NCBI GenBank assembly: GCA_040772065.1
Contig: JAXGYX010000001.1
Location: 1,674,001 to 1,738,000 of the forward strand
Length of the DNA: 64,000 nt
Source of the DNA: JAXGYX01 sp040772065
Lineage (GTDB): Bacteria; Bacillota; Clostridia; Saccharofermentanales; Fastidiosipilaceae
Reading direction: 5' to 3'
A program made the translations under genes and the position numbers. Below the pieces are notes generated by a model. The model had not been told where the DNA came from. It saw only the letters and a list, made by a program, of their open reading frames with translations, and did no database searches. Positions 8,577 through 17,635 of the stretch are shown piece by piece. The number at the start of each line of letters is the position of its first letter. The stretch's first letter is position 1.

Positions 8577-9554
8577 TTACAGTATGCTGACATCCTCATT
8601 TTCCAACCTCGTCTCAACACCGTCCTCAGACCGAACGACCAGGCTTCCCCGATCATCGATCCGCAACACCTTCGCCCGGTACGGTTCCCCAAGGACAGGG
8701 CTTACACGGACAAATCTGTCGATCAGCGTCGACCGTTGGCGATATTCCGTCAACACACTCCTCCAGCCTTGACGTCGCCACAAATCGACCAGACCGGCTG
8801 TGATTTTCGCGATGATCCGAAGGCGGGTCAACTCCACGGATTCTCCCACCTTCAAGGTCACAGCGATATCCTTCAGCCATGGCGGAAAAAGGATTTCGTC
8901 ACTCGCGATGTTGATGCCGATCCCCACGACCAACCCAATCAGCTCCCCTGATCCTGACCACCTGCTTTCCGTCAGGATGCCACCCAATTTGCCGTCACGA
9001 TAGATCAAATCATTGACCCACTCGATTCCGACCCATTCACCCGTCTCCTCCTCTATCGCACGGCAGGCGACCACTCCGGCCGCCGCGGTGATGAGATTAA
9101 GATCGGGCGGTCGTTTTCCCGCCACCGCGCCGTCCGGGCGCAACAGCAGCGACATATAGATCCCGCTCCTGTCCGCTGAGAAAAAAGAGCGATCCAATCG
9201 CCCCCTCCCCGCCGTCTGGCGCTCCGCGACCAGCAACATCGCCGGTGGGCAATCGTCCATAGTCAACAGCTCACGACACAAATCGTTGGTGGAAGGGCAT
9301 TCGTTCAGCACGACCACCTTTATCGAGTGCGCCACAGGAGCCATGTTTCCGGCGCTCGGATCCACGGAGTTCAAATCCTCCGGGCCCCGACCCTCCACGT
9401 TCAGATCCTCTAGATTCAGATCCTGTATGTCTAAGTTCTGATCAGTCAAATTCTGATCGCTCAACAAACGCGCCAACATCCACTCCGTCCGTGGAACTCT
9501 TTTCCGGGCCACACCACCCGGTCTAAAATCTCTTTCGTTCACGCCGTCACGCAT
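8577..9554 (-). CDS. birA: Biotin--[acetyl-CoA-carboxylase] ligase with repeat-containing N-terminal linker
   Basis: This enzyme activates biotin to biotinyl-AMP and transfers it to the carboxyl-carrier lysine. Ligase motifs seen: NECPSTN (about residues 84-90), ERQTAGRGRLDRSF with the biotin-adenylate loop around 111-124, WVNDLIY and GILTES, then a C-terminal SH3-like domain. There is no N-terminal winged helix, so it is a group I ligase and not a biotin-operon repressor. Residues about 32-63 instead hold a run of short DxxNL-type units. The start was set to ATG 9552-9554, which overlaps cbiO by 8 bp and has an AAAGG site. Last gene of the cobalt transport unit. Confidence 0.88.
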   Translation of the reverse strand: MRDGVNERDFRPGGVARKRVPRTEWMLARLLSDQNLTDQNLDIQDLNLEDLNVEGRGPEDLNSVDPSAGNMAPVAHSIKVVVLNECPSTNDLCRELLTMDDCPPAMLLVAERQTAGRGRLDRSFFSADRSGIYMSLLLRPDGAVAGKRPPDLNLITAAAGVVACRAIEEETGEWVGIEWVNDLIYRDGKLGGILTESRWSGSGELIGLVVGIGINIASDEILFPPWLKDIAVTLKVGESVELTRLRIIAKITAGLVDLWRRQGWRSVLTEYRQRSTLIDRFVRVSPVLGEPYRAKVLRIDDRGSLVVRSEDGVETRLENEDVSIL

Positions 9555-10404
9555 GATTGCACCTTTCCGTCTCCGGTGCCTCAATAGATTGGCAACAAGA
9601 TATGAATTCGTCGACGGAACGTGGGTACACATCCCCCGGCAAAATCCGTGCCAGTCGCACCAATGTCGGACTGCCCAACTGCGCCCGACGCAACAGTTCC
9701 GCGTCGGTCAAAATGGCATCGACTGAATCGTCCGCCATCACATCGCCGCCCGACATGACAATCACTCGATCCGCCCAGCCCCAGGCAAAATCAACATCAT
9801 GGGTCGCCACCACCAGCCCGATGCCTTGGTCCGACATCAAACCCAGCGCCTCCTCAAGCCGCGCCAGATTGACCTGATCCAACGAAGTGGTCGGCTCATC
9901 CAAAAAGATCAATCGGGAGCGCATCGACAAGACGTCCGCGATGCTGACCCTGCGTTTTTCGCCACCACTCAACAGATGTGGAGGGCGATCTCTCAGCTGC
10001 GTCAAATCCATCTGTTCCATCGCGCGCTCGGTCCGTTCTCTCACTTCTTCAATCGTCAGACCTAGATTCAGGGGGCCGAAGGCGATCTCATTTTCGACCG
10101 TCGTCGAAATCAACTGGTTGTCCGGTTCTTGAAAGACAATGCCGACCGTCTCACGCAGGCGCGACAAATCTTTTTTCTTACGCGTGACAATCCGACCGTC
10201 ACAAACCAGCCGCCCGGAATCGGGCGTCAACAAACCCATGCAGCTCAAAAAAAGCGTGGATTTCCCGCTACCGTTGACACCCATCAAGGCAACTTTCTGG
10301 CCGGGGAAAAAATCCATTGACACCTGATTCAAGGCAGGCGTCATCGCGCCATCATATGAAAATATAAAATCCTTTAAAGATAAGATTGGTTGAACCGTCG
10401 TCAT
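9547..10404 (-). CDS. cbiO: Cobalt ECF transporter ATPase CbiO
   Basis: This ATP-binding A-component energises cobalt uptake with CbiQ, CbiN and CbiM at the membrane. Walker A GVNGSGKST, the Q-loop VFQEPDNQL, the signature LLSGGEKRRV and Walker B LIFLDEP are all visible, and the helical ECF motif PDNQLISTTVENEIAFGP is characteristic of the family. The ATG at 10402-10404 was chosen because AGGTGATCAC precedes it, and it lies 12 bp past the cbiQ stop; the frame is open further upstream but without a ribosome site. The C-terminus continues past the ABC domain (VDEFISCCQSIEAPE) as in many CbiO proteins. Confidence 0.9.
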   Translation of the reverse strand: MTTVQPILSLKDFIFSYDGAMTPALNQVSMDFFPGQKVALMGVNGSGKSTLFLSCMGLLTPDSGRLVCDGRIVTRKKKDLSRLRETVGIVFQEPDNQLISTTVENEIAFGPLNLGLTIEEVRERTERAMEQMDLTQLRDRPPHLLSGGEKRRVSIADVLSMRSRLIFLDEPTTSLDQVNLARLEEALGLMSDQGIGLVVATHDVDFAWGWADRVIVMSGGDVMADDSVDAILTDAELLRRAQLGSPTLVRLARILPGDVYPRSVDEFISCCQSIEAPETERCNHA

Positions 10405-10415
10405 GTAGTGATCAC

Positions 10416-11222
10416 CTAAATAAATATGTCTGCACAGCCAATCGCCAAGGTCGCCAAAAGATAAATAGCGCAAAAGGCGGCCGTCCCGGCTGAAGTCTTG
10501 TGCTCGGCAGGTAAAAAAGATATGGAACCATTGTAACAGCGCGCTTCCATCGCGTCATATAAAAAAGACGCCCTACGAAAGGAGACCAGCAACAATTGAG
10601 TCATAATGTTTCCGGTTGAGCGCAAGCTGTTGCGCATTCCAAAAAAGCCGACACGAGCGGCGGCGGCGATGCGCATTTGAGACAATGTCCGGCCAAAAAT
10701 GAAAACAAAACGATACATCAAAAACATCAACTCGATCAAAGTGCCCGGCAGTCGGGCGCGCCGCATCACCAGAATGAGATCCGGCAGCGGCGTGGACAGG
10801 CTCAACGCGTTTAAAACGCTGACCGCGGACAGCGCAGTCGACAATGTTATTATCGTCATCTTCAAAGAATCCGGTGTCACAACAATCCAACCGCCAAACA
10901 TGGGAATGGACAATAATCCGATAGAAATCTTGGAACAATCAAATAACATGACAATTCCGCTCATAAACAAGAATATGAGCGGAACACGCATGATTTTGAG
11001 ATAGATTCGAAAAGGCACGCCACCCGCCAGTGAAAGGGCGATCATGCCCACCAACACAAACAGGTTCGTCCAAAGTGATCGAAAGCCGACGACCGATATG
11101 ATCAACAACACCGCCAGCGCCGACTTCAGGCCGGCGGAGACTCGACGAAATCGTGACTCGCCGGCGATGCGGTCGATGGTGGTCAATGAATCGGAAGCCG
11201 GGCGCGTCCGATGTTCACTCAT
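10416..11222 (-). CDS. cbiQ: Cobalt ECF transporter transmembrane component CbiQ
   Basis: This T-component couples the ATPase to the CbiMN substrate unit. The 268-residue protein has five or so hydrophobic segments and the T-component coupling motif (A-R-x-G region) in MRIAAAARVGFFGMRN, following LMFLMYRFVFIFGRTLSQM. Its ATG overlaps the cbiN stop (ATGA). Order M-N-Q-O is the classic arrangement of cobalt transporters. Confidence 0.9.
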   Translation of the reverse strand: MSEHRTRPASDSLTTIDRIAGESRFRRVSAGLKSALAVLLIISVVGFRSLWTNLFVLVGMIALSLAGGVPFRIYLKIMRVPLIFLFMSGIVMLFDCSKISIGLLSIPMFGGWIVVTPDSLKMTIITLSTALSAVSVLNALSLSTPLPDLILVMRRARLPGTLIELMFLMYRFVFIFGRTLSQMRIAAAARVGFFGMRNSLRSTGNIMTQLLLVSFRRASFLYDAMEARCYNGSISFLPAEHKTSAGTAAFCAIYLLATLAIGCADIFI

Positions 11223-11584
11223 TTAAGCGTGGCCGTCATTTTCTTTTTGCCAAGGTTGGTCGGCCCGTCATGGTCCGCTGTCTCGTCGCCGTCTTTGTCC
11301 GCGCCTCGGCGTGATCTGCCCACCAGATAGCCAAATCCAAAGAACAAAACTCCGGATCCCAATGCCGCCTGCAGGCTGAACAGCAATGACTCTGTTTCGC
11401 CCCCCGGCGGTTCCATGATGTTTTCCGCCCAAGGTTCGTAGTCCGGAGAAAGCTCCTCGATCACCTCTTCGGCCTGCCCATCCGAACCTTCAAATTCGGA
11501 ATCTTTGATCATTGCCAGCGGAACCACCGCGATCACAATCGCAAGAATCAACAGCACGATCACAATTTTTGTATTTTTTGTCAT
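11219..11584 (-). CDS. cbiN: Cobalt transport protein CbiN
   Basis: This 121-residue membrane protein has two hydrophobic helices flanking an extracytoplasmic loop. The loop carries FEGSDGQAEEVIEEL and YEPW...PPGGETESLLFSLQAALGSG, the signature of CbiN, which enables CbiM to load cobalt. The C-terminal tail after the second helix (GRSRRGADKDGDETADH) is longer and more charged than in typical CbiN proteins of about 100 residues. GGAGG precedes the ATG. Confidence 0.9.
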   Translation of the reverse strand: MTKNTKIVIVLLILAIVIAVVPLAMIKDSEFEGSDGQAEEVIEELSPDYEPWAENIMEPPGGETESLLFSLQAALGSGVLFFGFGYLVGRSRRGADKDGDETADHDGPTNLGKKKMTATLK

Positions 11585-11585
11585 T

Positions 11586-12350
11586 TTAAATTCCTCCCCG
11601 CGCCATGCTCAGCTCCTGCAGCTCCGGTTTGGCGTATTTTTGCAGCCCCATTAGCACGATCACCGTCAAGATACCTTCGATAATCGCCAAAGGAATCTGG
11701 GTCAACGCGAAAATACCTAAAAACTCAGTGAACGAGGCCATGACTCCCCCGATCGCCGCGGGGTGCGCCAGCGCAAGCTGAATACTGGTGACGACATAGG
11801 TCATTAAATTCCCCAACGCCGCCGCGATAAAAACCGAAACCATCTGATTGACTTTGAGTTTTTTCAGCAAACGATAGAGACCATAACTGACAAAGGCGCC
11901 GACAATGGCCATGCTGAAAGTGTTTGCTCCCAAGGTTGTCAGCCCTCCATGCGCCAACAAGATCGCCTGAAACAGCAAAATGATGATACCCAGCACCGCC
12001 ATCGGGGCGGGTCCGACCAGGATGGCGCCAAGACCGATTCCGGTGGGATGGCTGGACGATCCCGTTACACTGGGAATCTTCAAGGCTGACAACACAAATG
12101 CGTAGGCGCCGACCATCGCGAAAATCAGCAAAGTTTTGCGATGCGCGGACACGGTTTTCTTGATCCGGATCACGCCCGCCACCAGAAACGGCACACACAA
12201 AGCCCCCCAGACGATCGTGTGGGCCAACGGAAGATAGCCTTCCATGATGTGCATCGCCTGCACCTTCTCCATACCCAGGGCGCCGAGTATGATCGCCATC
12301 ACAATCGACGCGCCAACCCAACTCTTCTCTTGTTTCGAATAATCAAACAT
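11586..12350 (-). CDS. cbiM: Cobalt ECF transporter S-component CbiM
   Basis: This is the substrate-binding membrane component. After a signal-like helix comes MHIMEGYLPLAHTI; in this family the freed N-terminal Met-His residues chelate Co2+. SSHPTGIGLGAILVGPAPMAVLG is another CbiM/NikM hallmark. The start was set at ATG 12348-12350 with AAAGGGAG in front; it is the first gene behind the cobalamin riboswitch. Cobalt rather than nickel is inferred from the B12-sensing leader and from CbiN rather than NikN as partner. Confidence 0.93.
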   Translation of the reverse strand: MFDYSKQEKSWVGASIVMAIILGALGMEKVQAMHIMEGYLPLAHTIVWGALCVPFLVAGVIRIKKTVSAHRKTLLIFAMVGAYAFVLSALKIPSVTGSSSHPTGIGLGAILVGPAPMAVLGIIILLFQAILLAHGGLTTLGANTFSMAIVGAFVSYGLYRLLKKLKVNQMVSVFIAAALGNLMTYVVTSIQLALAHPAAIGGVMASFTEFLGIFALTQIPLAIIEGILTVIVLMGLQKYAKPELQELSMARGGI

Positions 12351-12442
12351 ACAGATTACTCCCTTTCTTTTTTTTCGCGAGCATAAACACGCCAAAACAA
12401 TGGCCTATCCATTGTTTACGCATTTTGTATGATTGACAGGCA

Positions 12443-12640
12443 CAAAAAAACATCCTTTATGCAAATGAAGGATGTTGATCGTTGCTCATTCATCATCCAA
12501 TTCATGCCTCGCAAATTGTCTGACAACATGAACCCGGTGATCTGGCTCGACGAAACTCGTCTCACAGTGGCGGGACCGCGTGGGTCTTTCACCCAACTTC
12601 CCCGGTGGGCGAATCAATCGCCCCGTTCATATTCTCTATT
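12443..12640 (-). promoter_or_regulatory. Cobalamin riboswitch with intrinsic terminator
   Basis: Read on the minus strand, the leader of cbiM contains the B12-box elements in order: GGAAGTTGGGTGAAA, then GGTCCCGCCACTGT (12564-12576 region), a GACGA hairpin, and GAGCCAGATCACC (12535-12549). Downstream a 9-bp hairpin (12449-12457 with 12468-12476) is followed by a run of seven A on the plus strand (12444-12450), i.e. a U-run: an intrinsic terminator. High cobalamin should therefore stop transcription before cbiMNQO-birA. A candidate promoter (TTTACT, 16 nt, TAGACT) lies just upstream at about 12655-12685. Confidence 0.93.
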
Positions 12641-12767
12641 GAATTCTGCTTAGTCTATCACATTCATTGTGTAAGTAAAGGCATTCGGCAAATTGCTCTG
12701 AATAATGCAAAATCAGCAAAAAAACGGTATGATTCAAAGCAAAGAGTGAATAGGGGACGGCAGGCAA

Positions 12768-13784
12768 ATGAATGATCAAATCGTGAAGCGATTCTTAAAT
12801 ATCTCGTCTATGATCGGCGATACGCCTTTATTGGAAATCCATCTAAAATATCGAGGTGAGCCGATGACTGTCTGGGCAAAGGCGGAATACTATAATTTCA
12901 CCGGCAGCATCAAGGACCGCGTCGCTTATCATATATTGAAGCGAGCTTATGAGACAGGTCAAATAGAAGAAGGGCAGCCAATCGCCGAAGCGACCAGTGG
13001 CAACACCGGCATAGCCTTCGCGGCGCTGGGCTCTTACCTGAGAAATCCGGTCACAATCTTCATGCCCGACTGGATGAGCACCGAACGCATCAGCTTGATC
13101 CGCAGTTTGGGGGCCGAGGTCGTGTTGGTCAGCAAAGAGGAAGGCGGCTTCACCGGATCGATTGAGCGATGTGAACGATTCGCCGCCGAGCACAGCGCCT
13201 TTTTGCCTCGCCAGTTCGCCAATCCCGTAAATGTCGAGACCCATACCCTTGTCACAGGACCGGAAATCATTCGTCAACTGGACCGGGCCGGACAGCGGGC
13301 CGGAGCGCTCGTCGCCGGAGTCGGCACCGGCGGGACAATCATGGGACTCAGCCGCTGCTTTCGTTCCAAATGGGCCGATTGCAAGGCGTTTCCATTGGAT
13401 CCGGAAAATTCGCCAACCATGTTTTCGGGTGGCAAGATTGTCGGCTCGCATCGCATCGCCGGTATCGGAGATGAGTTCGTCCCTCCAATCATGAAGCTGG
13501 ACCAGCTAAACAATATCATCATGGTCGACGATGGCGACGCCATCAACATGACTCGCAAGCTCTCTTCCACCTTAGGCCTTGGTGTGGGGATATCGTCCGG
13601 CGCGAATTTCCTCGGCGCCATCATCGCGCGCGAAATTCTGGATGACGCCGACGCTGCGGTCATCACAACCTTCGCCGATGACAATAAAAAATATCTCTCA
13701 ACCGATTTGATGTGTGACCAACCGGTCAGGGATGATCATCTGACCTGCGATGTGGAGTTGCTTGACTTTAAAGCCTACCGTTAG
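12768..13784 (+). CDS. PLP-dependent cysteine synthase family protein
   Basis: This is a fold-type II PLP enzyme of the cysteine synthase/cystathionine beta-synthase family. IGDTPLLEI opens the domain. The PLP lysine sits in FTGSIKDRVA (usual motif SxKDR), the asparagine loop is EATSGNTGIA, and the phosphate-binding loop is GVGTGGTIMG. The 338-residue length is slightly above CysK, with a C-terminal tail of about 30 residues (CDQPVRDDHLTCDVELLDF). The loop SGGKIVGSHRIAGIGDEFVP resembles O-acetylserine or O-phosphoserine sulfhydrylases. It is divergent from the cobalt unit and stands alone; the donor substrate is not certain. Confidence 0.85.
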   Translation: MNDQIVKRFLNISSMIGDTPLLEIHLKYRGEPMTVWAKAEYYNFTGSIKDRVAYHILKRAYETGQIEEGQPIAEATSGNTGIAFAALGSYLRNPVTIFMPDWMSTERISLIRSLGAEVVLVSKEEGGFTGSIERCERFAAEHSAFLPRQFANPVNVETHTLVTGPEIIRQLDRAGQRAGALVAGVGTGGTIMGLSRCFRSKWADCKAFPLDPENSPTMFSGGKIVGSHRIAGIGDEFVPPIMKLDQLNNIIMVDDGDAINMTRKLSSTLGLGVGISSGANFLGAIIAREILDDADAAVITTFADDNKKYLSTDLMCDQPVRDDHLTCDVELLDFKAYR

Positions 13785-13956
13785 CCATCTCACCGCCTCA
13801 CCGTGACGCGCCCTGCCAAAATGACGGATCAATGGCACCGTCAAAGTGTTTCTTGATTGAAACGCTCCTCACTCGTGATATACTGAGATAGTGCGGAAGC
13901 GCAAGAATTTGGTAGTTATATTTCATCCGATTACAAGATAGCAAAGGAGAATCACT

Positions 13957-14700
13957 ATGGGTCGTTTAGATGGAAAAGTGGCGATCATTACCGGCGCAAG
14001 TTCGGGCATGGGCCGTGACACGGCGTATCGTTTCGCCAAAGAGGGCGCCAAGGTCGCCGTTGTGGGGCGCAACGTTGAGCGGACAAATGAAGTGGCGGAC
14101 AAAATCAAGGCGGCTGGCGGAGAGGCCATCGCCATCATCGCGGACATGGCGGATCTCGCCAATGTGGATGTGATTTTTGACGCCACAATGGAAGCTTTCG
14201 GCACGGTTGATATTTTGTTCAACAACGCCGGTCTGCTGAGTCTGGCCTCGATCTTGGACATAACATTGGAGGAGTGGACCAAGATGTTCAACGTCAACGT
14301 CACCGCCGCCATGTTGCTAAGTCAGAAAGTCGCCCCGGTCATGAAAGAAAAAGGCAAGGGCTGCATTATCAATACCGGGTCGGTCGCGGGTACCAGCGCC
14401 CGTTGGGGCCCACTCGCCTATTGCACCACCAAGCACGCGATGAATGGATTGACAGTCGCGATGGCGCGTGAACTGGGTCCGGAAATTCGCGTGAACGGCA
14501 TCTTGCCGGGAGCGATTGTGACCGCCATGCTCGACAGCGTGGGCGGCGAGGCCGCAAGTGGTGGCATGATCGAAATAAGTCCGCTGAAGCGCGTGGGCCA
14601 AGGTGATGAGATCGCCAGCGCGGCGCTCTTCCTTTGCACCGATGAATCTTCTTTCATCACCGGCCAAAACATCCGGGTCGACGGCGGAATCGACGCCTAA
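13957..14700 (+). CDS. SDR family oxidoreductase
   Basis: This classical short-chain dehydrogenase of 247 residues has the cofactor motif TGASSGMG (about residues 13-20), NNAG (about 91-94), catalytic Ser in NTGSVAG and Tyr-Lys in YCTTK, and the C-terminal VDGGIDA typical of the family. R38-like residues after the second strand (VVGRNVER) hint at NADP preference. An AAAGGAG site precedes the ATG. Nothing in the neighbourhood defines a substrate; it resembles 3-oxoacyl-ACP reductase or glucose dehydrogenase-like SDRs only at family level. Confidence 0.88.
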   Translation: MGRLDGKVAIITGASSGMGRDTAYRFAKEGAKVAVVGRNVERTNEVADKIKAAGGEAIAIIADMADLANVDVIFDATMEAFGTVDILFNNAGLLSLASILDITLEEWTKMFNVNVTAAMLLSQKVAPVMKEKGKGCIINTGSVAGTSARWGPLAYCTTKHAMNGLTVAMARELGPEIRVNGILPGAIVTAMLDSVGGEAASGGMIEISPLKRVGQGDEIASAALFLCTDESSFITGQNIRVDGGIDA

Positions 14701-14766
14701 TCCCACCATTCTTCACATTCGGAAGATTGCGTTTGACCGATCAACTTCACAAAGTCCGGTCATGCG

Positions 14767-14800
14767 AAAAACGAGTTCGGCGATTTGCCGAACTCGTTTT
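14767..14800. terminator. Bidirectional terminator between convergent genes
   Basis: A 14-bp inverted repeat with A4 and T4 ends (14767-14780/81 and 14787-14800) and a short loop lies between the SDR gene (plus) and the Gfo/Idh gene (minus). It can serve both strands. Confidence 0.75.
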
Positions 14801-14911
14801 CCATTTCAACTTGGCGCGCCCTCAAACATCAAACTATCGATTAGAGATTGAGGGCGTTGATGAAAAATCGTCCCTCGCGCCAAGCAATGATTCGTTGGTC
14901 AGGTGTTGAAA

Positions 14912-16087
14912 TTAAAATTTCACCCAAACCGCGCCTTTATCGGCGGACTCGACACAGCGGGTCACCCAGCGGATGCCGTCGATACCCGCGTCGATATCGG
15001 GATAGACCAGATTGTCCAGAGTCTCCTGATCTCCGCGCTTTTTCGCATCGATCGCGATCGCGAATTTCAGATAGATATTGGACCAGGACTCGATCAAACC
15101 TTCGGCGTGCAGCGCGCCCAGACGCTCATACTCGTTGCACTCATCATAAAGATAAGGCATGGCGCGGATCATGCGCTGAATCGGTTGTCCCTGCACCTGG
15201 TAAAGTAGCTCGTTCGGCTGGTTGTCCGAGAATTCCACACTGGCCTTGGAGCCAACAATCCTGACTCTGTGGCCATCCATGCAGCCGGCGTTGACAGCCG
15301 AAGCCCACATTCTACCCACCGCGCCGTTCTCATAACGCATCAGAACATAGGCGTTGTCCTCCAGCGGAGCGCGGCTCTTCACAAAGCTTTGTCTGTCGCA
15401 CAAGACTTCCACCGGCTTCATGTCGGGGCAAACCAGGCGAGACATGTAATAGGTATGTGTGGACAGGTCACCCAGCACAAAGGAAGGGCCGGCCACCTTG
15501 GGATCGACACGCCATTTTTGGCCTTCACTGATCTCGTCACCGATTTGGTCACAGGCGAAGCCATGAGTATAGGTCAATTCGATCATATGGATGTCGCCAA
15601 GATCTCCATTTTTAACCATTTCGCGCATCTGCAAGAGCAGCTGAAATCCGGAAAAACCATACGTCACACCGACGATCAGACCTTTTTCCTCAGCCAGTTT
15701 CTTGATCTCATCACCTTGCTCCATTTCGAAAAACAGCGGTTTTTCACAAATGACATGCAACCCATGATTCAACGCATACTTGGTCATCTCATAGTGCAAA
15801 GCGTTTGGGGTGGCGATGGAAACAACTTCGATGCCATCTTCCCGCTTGCTCTCTTCCTCGATCATTGTTTTGTAATCCGGGTAGCAGCGACTCTCCTCCA
15901 CGCCCAGATTGGTGCCGAACGACACGCCCCGCTCTTGATCCACATCGAACGCGCCGGCTACCAGTTGGAACGCCGTGTTGTCACGCAACGCGCCTCCTCT
16001 GTGCTTGTAACCAACACCTCCGGTTCTTCCGCCGCCGATCATCGCCCAGCGCAAAGGCCGCTCAATTTTTTTCTCACCGTTTAACAT
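14912..16087 (-). CDS. Gfo/Idh/MocA family oxidoreductase
   Basis: This NAD(P)-dependent sugar or polyol dehydrogenase has 391 residues. The Rossmann motif is MIGGGRTGGVGYKHRGG, and the second family motif EKPLFFEMEQG contains the conserved Glu-Lys-Pro. GDLSTHTYYM carries the catalytic-region Asp and His. The start at ATG 16085-16087 follows GGAGGAG; the frame continues to a GTG further upstream but that lacks a ribosome site. It is related to the dehydrogenase at 22481 (same subgroup, same length class). A divergent AraC-type regulator starts 291 bp away and is the likely regulator. Substrate unknown. Confidence 0.87.
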   Translation of the reverse strand: MLNGEKKIERPLRWAMIGGGRTGGVGYKHRGGALRDNTAFQLVAGAFDVDQERGVSFGTNLGVEESRCYPDYKTMIEEESKREDGIEVVSIATPNALHYEMTKYALNHGLHVICEKPLFFEMEQGDEIKKLAEEKGLIVGVTYGFSGFQLLLQMREMVKNGDLGDIHMIELTYTHGFACDQIGDEISEGQKWRVDPKVAGPSFVLGDLSTHTYYMSRLVCPDMKPVEVLCDRQSFVKSRAPLEDNAYVLMRYENGAVGRMWASAVNAGCMDGHRVRIVGSKASVEFSDNQPNELLYQVQGQPIQRMIRAMPYLYDECNEYERLGALHAEGLIESWSNIYLKFAIAIDAKKRGDQETLDNLVYPDIDAGIDGIRWVTRCVESADKGAVWVKF

Positions 16088-16378
16088 AGTACTCCTCCAC
16101 TCTATTGATTTTGTTTCCCTTTCGCTCAATCTGAAAAAATATGTCACAACGAAAAACTGAGTCTTTACCTTCCTATGTGTACTCAATTTTTGTTGAAATG
16201 GCACTGTTTTTCTCGATTGGCTAACTCTTTATCTATACTTTAGACGATACGATTGGTTATGTACATAATCACGATTGTTTGAAACATCATCGATTTTGCT
16301 TTATACTTAAATTATCATATCTGCGCCAATCATTTGCGCGGCAACAAAACCGTGACTTTGAGTTTAAAGGGAGAAATC

Positions 16379-17230
16379 ATGATGAAAATAGCGGATCCGG
16401 GCATCTTGGAAAAATCGTCCTGTTTCTTTTTTGAGCCCAGCCCCTTGTCCAAACAACTCTTCTTTTATCCCACCTGGTTGGGACGCTACTACTGCACCAG
16501 CCGATACTATATAAAAAGAGACCGATATCAATACATGCTGCTCATCTATGTGAGTGTCGGCAAGTTTTATTGCGAGTACCGCGGTGATTCATACGAGGCG
16601 GAAAAAGGCGACATTCTGCTGCTGGACTGCAATGAGCCGCACTATTATCACGCGCGCGACGGACTCGAGTTTTTATATATTCATTATGACGGCAGCAACG
16701 CTTGTGACATCACACATTATATACAGGAGCAATATGGCTGGCATATCAACAAAGACAACAACGAGACGATCGCCGACTTGTTGAACGAGATGCTGATATT
16801 CTATGAATCCAACGGCGTGAACAGCGTGGTCGATCGCTCCGCCATGGTCTACAAGCTGTTGGAGGAGTTGCTGAAACCGTCCGCCGAAGAACAACAAAGC
16901 GATCGGGAGATCAGCAAAGTCATCCGCTACATACGCGCAAATATCGACAAGCCGCTGACGTTGCAGGAGCTTGCGGATTTGGTCAATCTCAATCCTTTTT
17001 ATTTTTCACATTACTTTAAAAAACGGACCGAGTTTTCTCCATTGGACTATGTGATCAATGTCAAGATCGATCGCGCGAAAAGTTTGCTGATCCGAACGAC
17101 CACGCCCATCACTGAGATCGCCTACTCTCTTGGCTACGCGAGCAGCACCGCGTTCTCGAACATTTTCAGCCGCCGAGTGGGCCAATCTCCGCGCGCCTAC
17201 CGCAATTATCATACCAACAGAAAAAGTTAA
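16379..17230 (+). CDS. AraC family transcriptional regulator
   Basis: This 283-residue activator-type protein has an N-terminal cupin-like sensor (YVSVGKFYCEYRGDSYEAEKGDILLLDCNEPHYYHARDG) and a C-terminal double helix-turn-helix. The second helix-turn-helix includes ITEIAYSLGYASSTAFSNIFSRRVGQSPRAYR, the AraC consensus. ATG 16379 was chosen because AAAGGGAG is 5-6 bases upstream. It is divergent from the Gfo/Idh dehydrogenase, suggesting local control of that gene in response to a sugar or polyol. Confidence 0.88.
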   Translation: MMKIADPGILEKSSCFFFEPSPLSKQLFFYPTWLGRYYCTSRYYIKRDRYQYMLLIYVSVGKFYCEYRGDSYEAEKGDILLLDCNEPHYYHARDGLEFLYIHYDGSNACDITHYIQEQYGWHINKDNNETIADLLNEMLIFYESNGVNSVVDRSAMVYKLLEELLKPSAEEQQSDREISKVIRYIRANIDKPLTLQELADLVNLNPFYFSHYFKKRTEFSPLDYVINVKIDRAKSLLIRTTTPITEIAYSLGYASSTAFSNIFSRRVGQSPRAYRNYHTNRKS

Positions 17231-17258
17231 AACCGCGTCGAGCGCACGCGGTTTTAAC
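17226..17258. terminator. Bidirectional terminator
   Basis: A 12-bp perfect inverted repeat (17226-17237 with 17247-17258) with A-rich and T-rich arms overlaps the stop region of the AraC gene and lies downstream of the convergent small gene at 17303. Confidence 0.75.
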
Positions 17259-17302
17259 AACAGAAGCAGTCAAACAAATCCCGGCGAGTCCTTATTCACC
17301 AT

Positions 17303-17635
17303 TCACTCAAAATGGATATGGACATCTTTCGGAAGCGCCAACCCCGCCGAAACTTCAATACATTTTAGAATCCCGGCAATCGTTGGACAGGACGCGTGCC
17401 CCGGAAATGTCTTGCCGGCGAATTGTGAGATTGGATCTTGTCCCGGCTTCACCAGCACGACCTCATACGGATCAAATTGGTTGCCCAGCTCCTTCGTGAC
17501 GCCACGCACCGCCTCACAGGCGGAGTGGACATCGATTGTCACGATATTCTCTTCTTCGTCATAAGTCGCGGTCACGCGGGTCGGCAATCCGCAAATACCG
17601 GGTTCGATCGTCACTGTGGTTGTTTTGTCATCCAT
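17303..17635 (-). CDS. Small conserved cysteine-containing protein (possible DUF6951)
   Basis: This 110-residue soluble protein has no signal peptide. It has scattered conserved-looking cysteines (PGICGLPT, VHSACEAV, HASCPTIAGILKCIEVSAGLALPKDV). The pattern, a GICG start and a C-terminal CP...AIxKxIEVAAGLALPKDV, recalls a small clostridial family that I believe is catalogued as DUF6951, but I am not certain of the number. Cysteine spacing could suit metal or iron-sulfur binding. A GGAGG site precedes the ATG. Transcribed alone; function unknown. Confidence 0.7.
   Translation of the reverse strand: MDDKTTTVTIEPGICGLPTRVTATYDEEENIVTIDVHSACEAVRGVTKELGNQFDPYEVVLVKPGQDPISQFAGKTFPGHASCPTIAGILKCIEVSAGLALPKDVHIHFE

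Noticed and set aside
14727..14909. Small plus-strand ORF downstream of the SDR gene
   Set aside because: It spans the terminator hairpin, has no ribosome site and no recognisable protein features.
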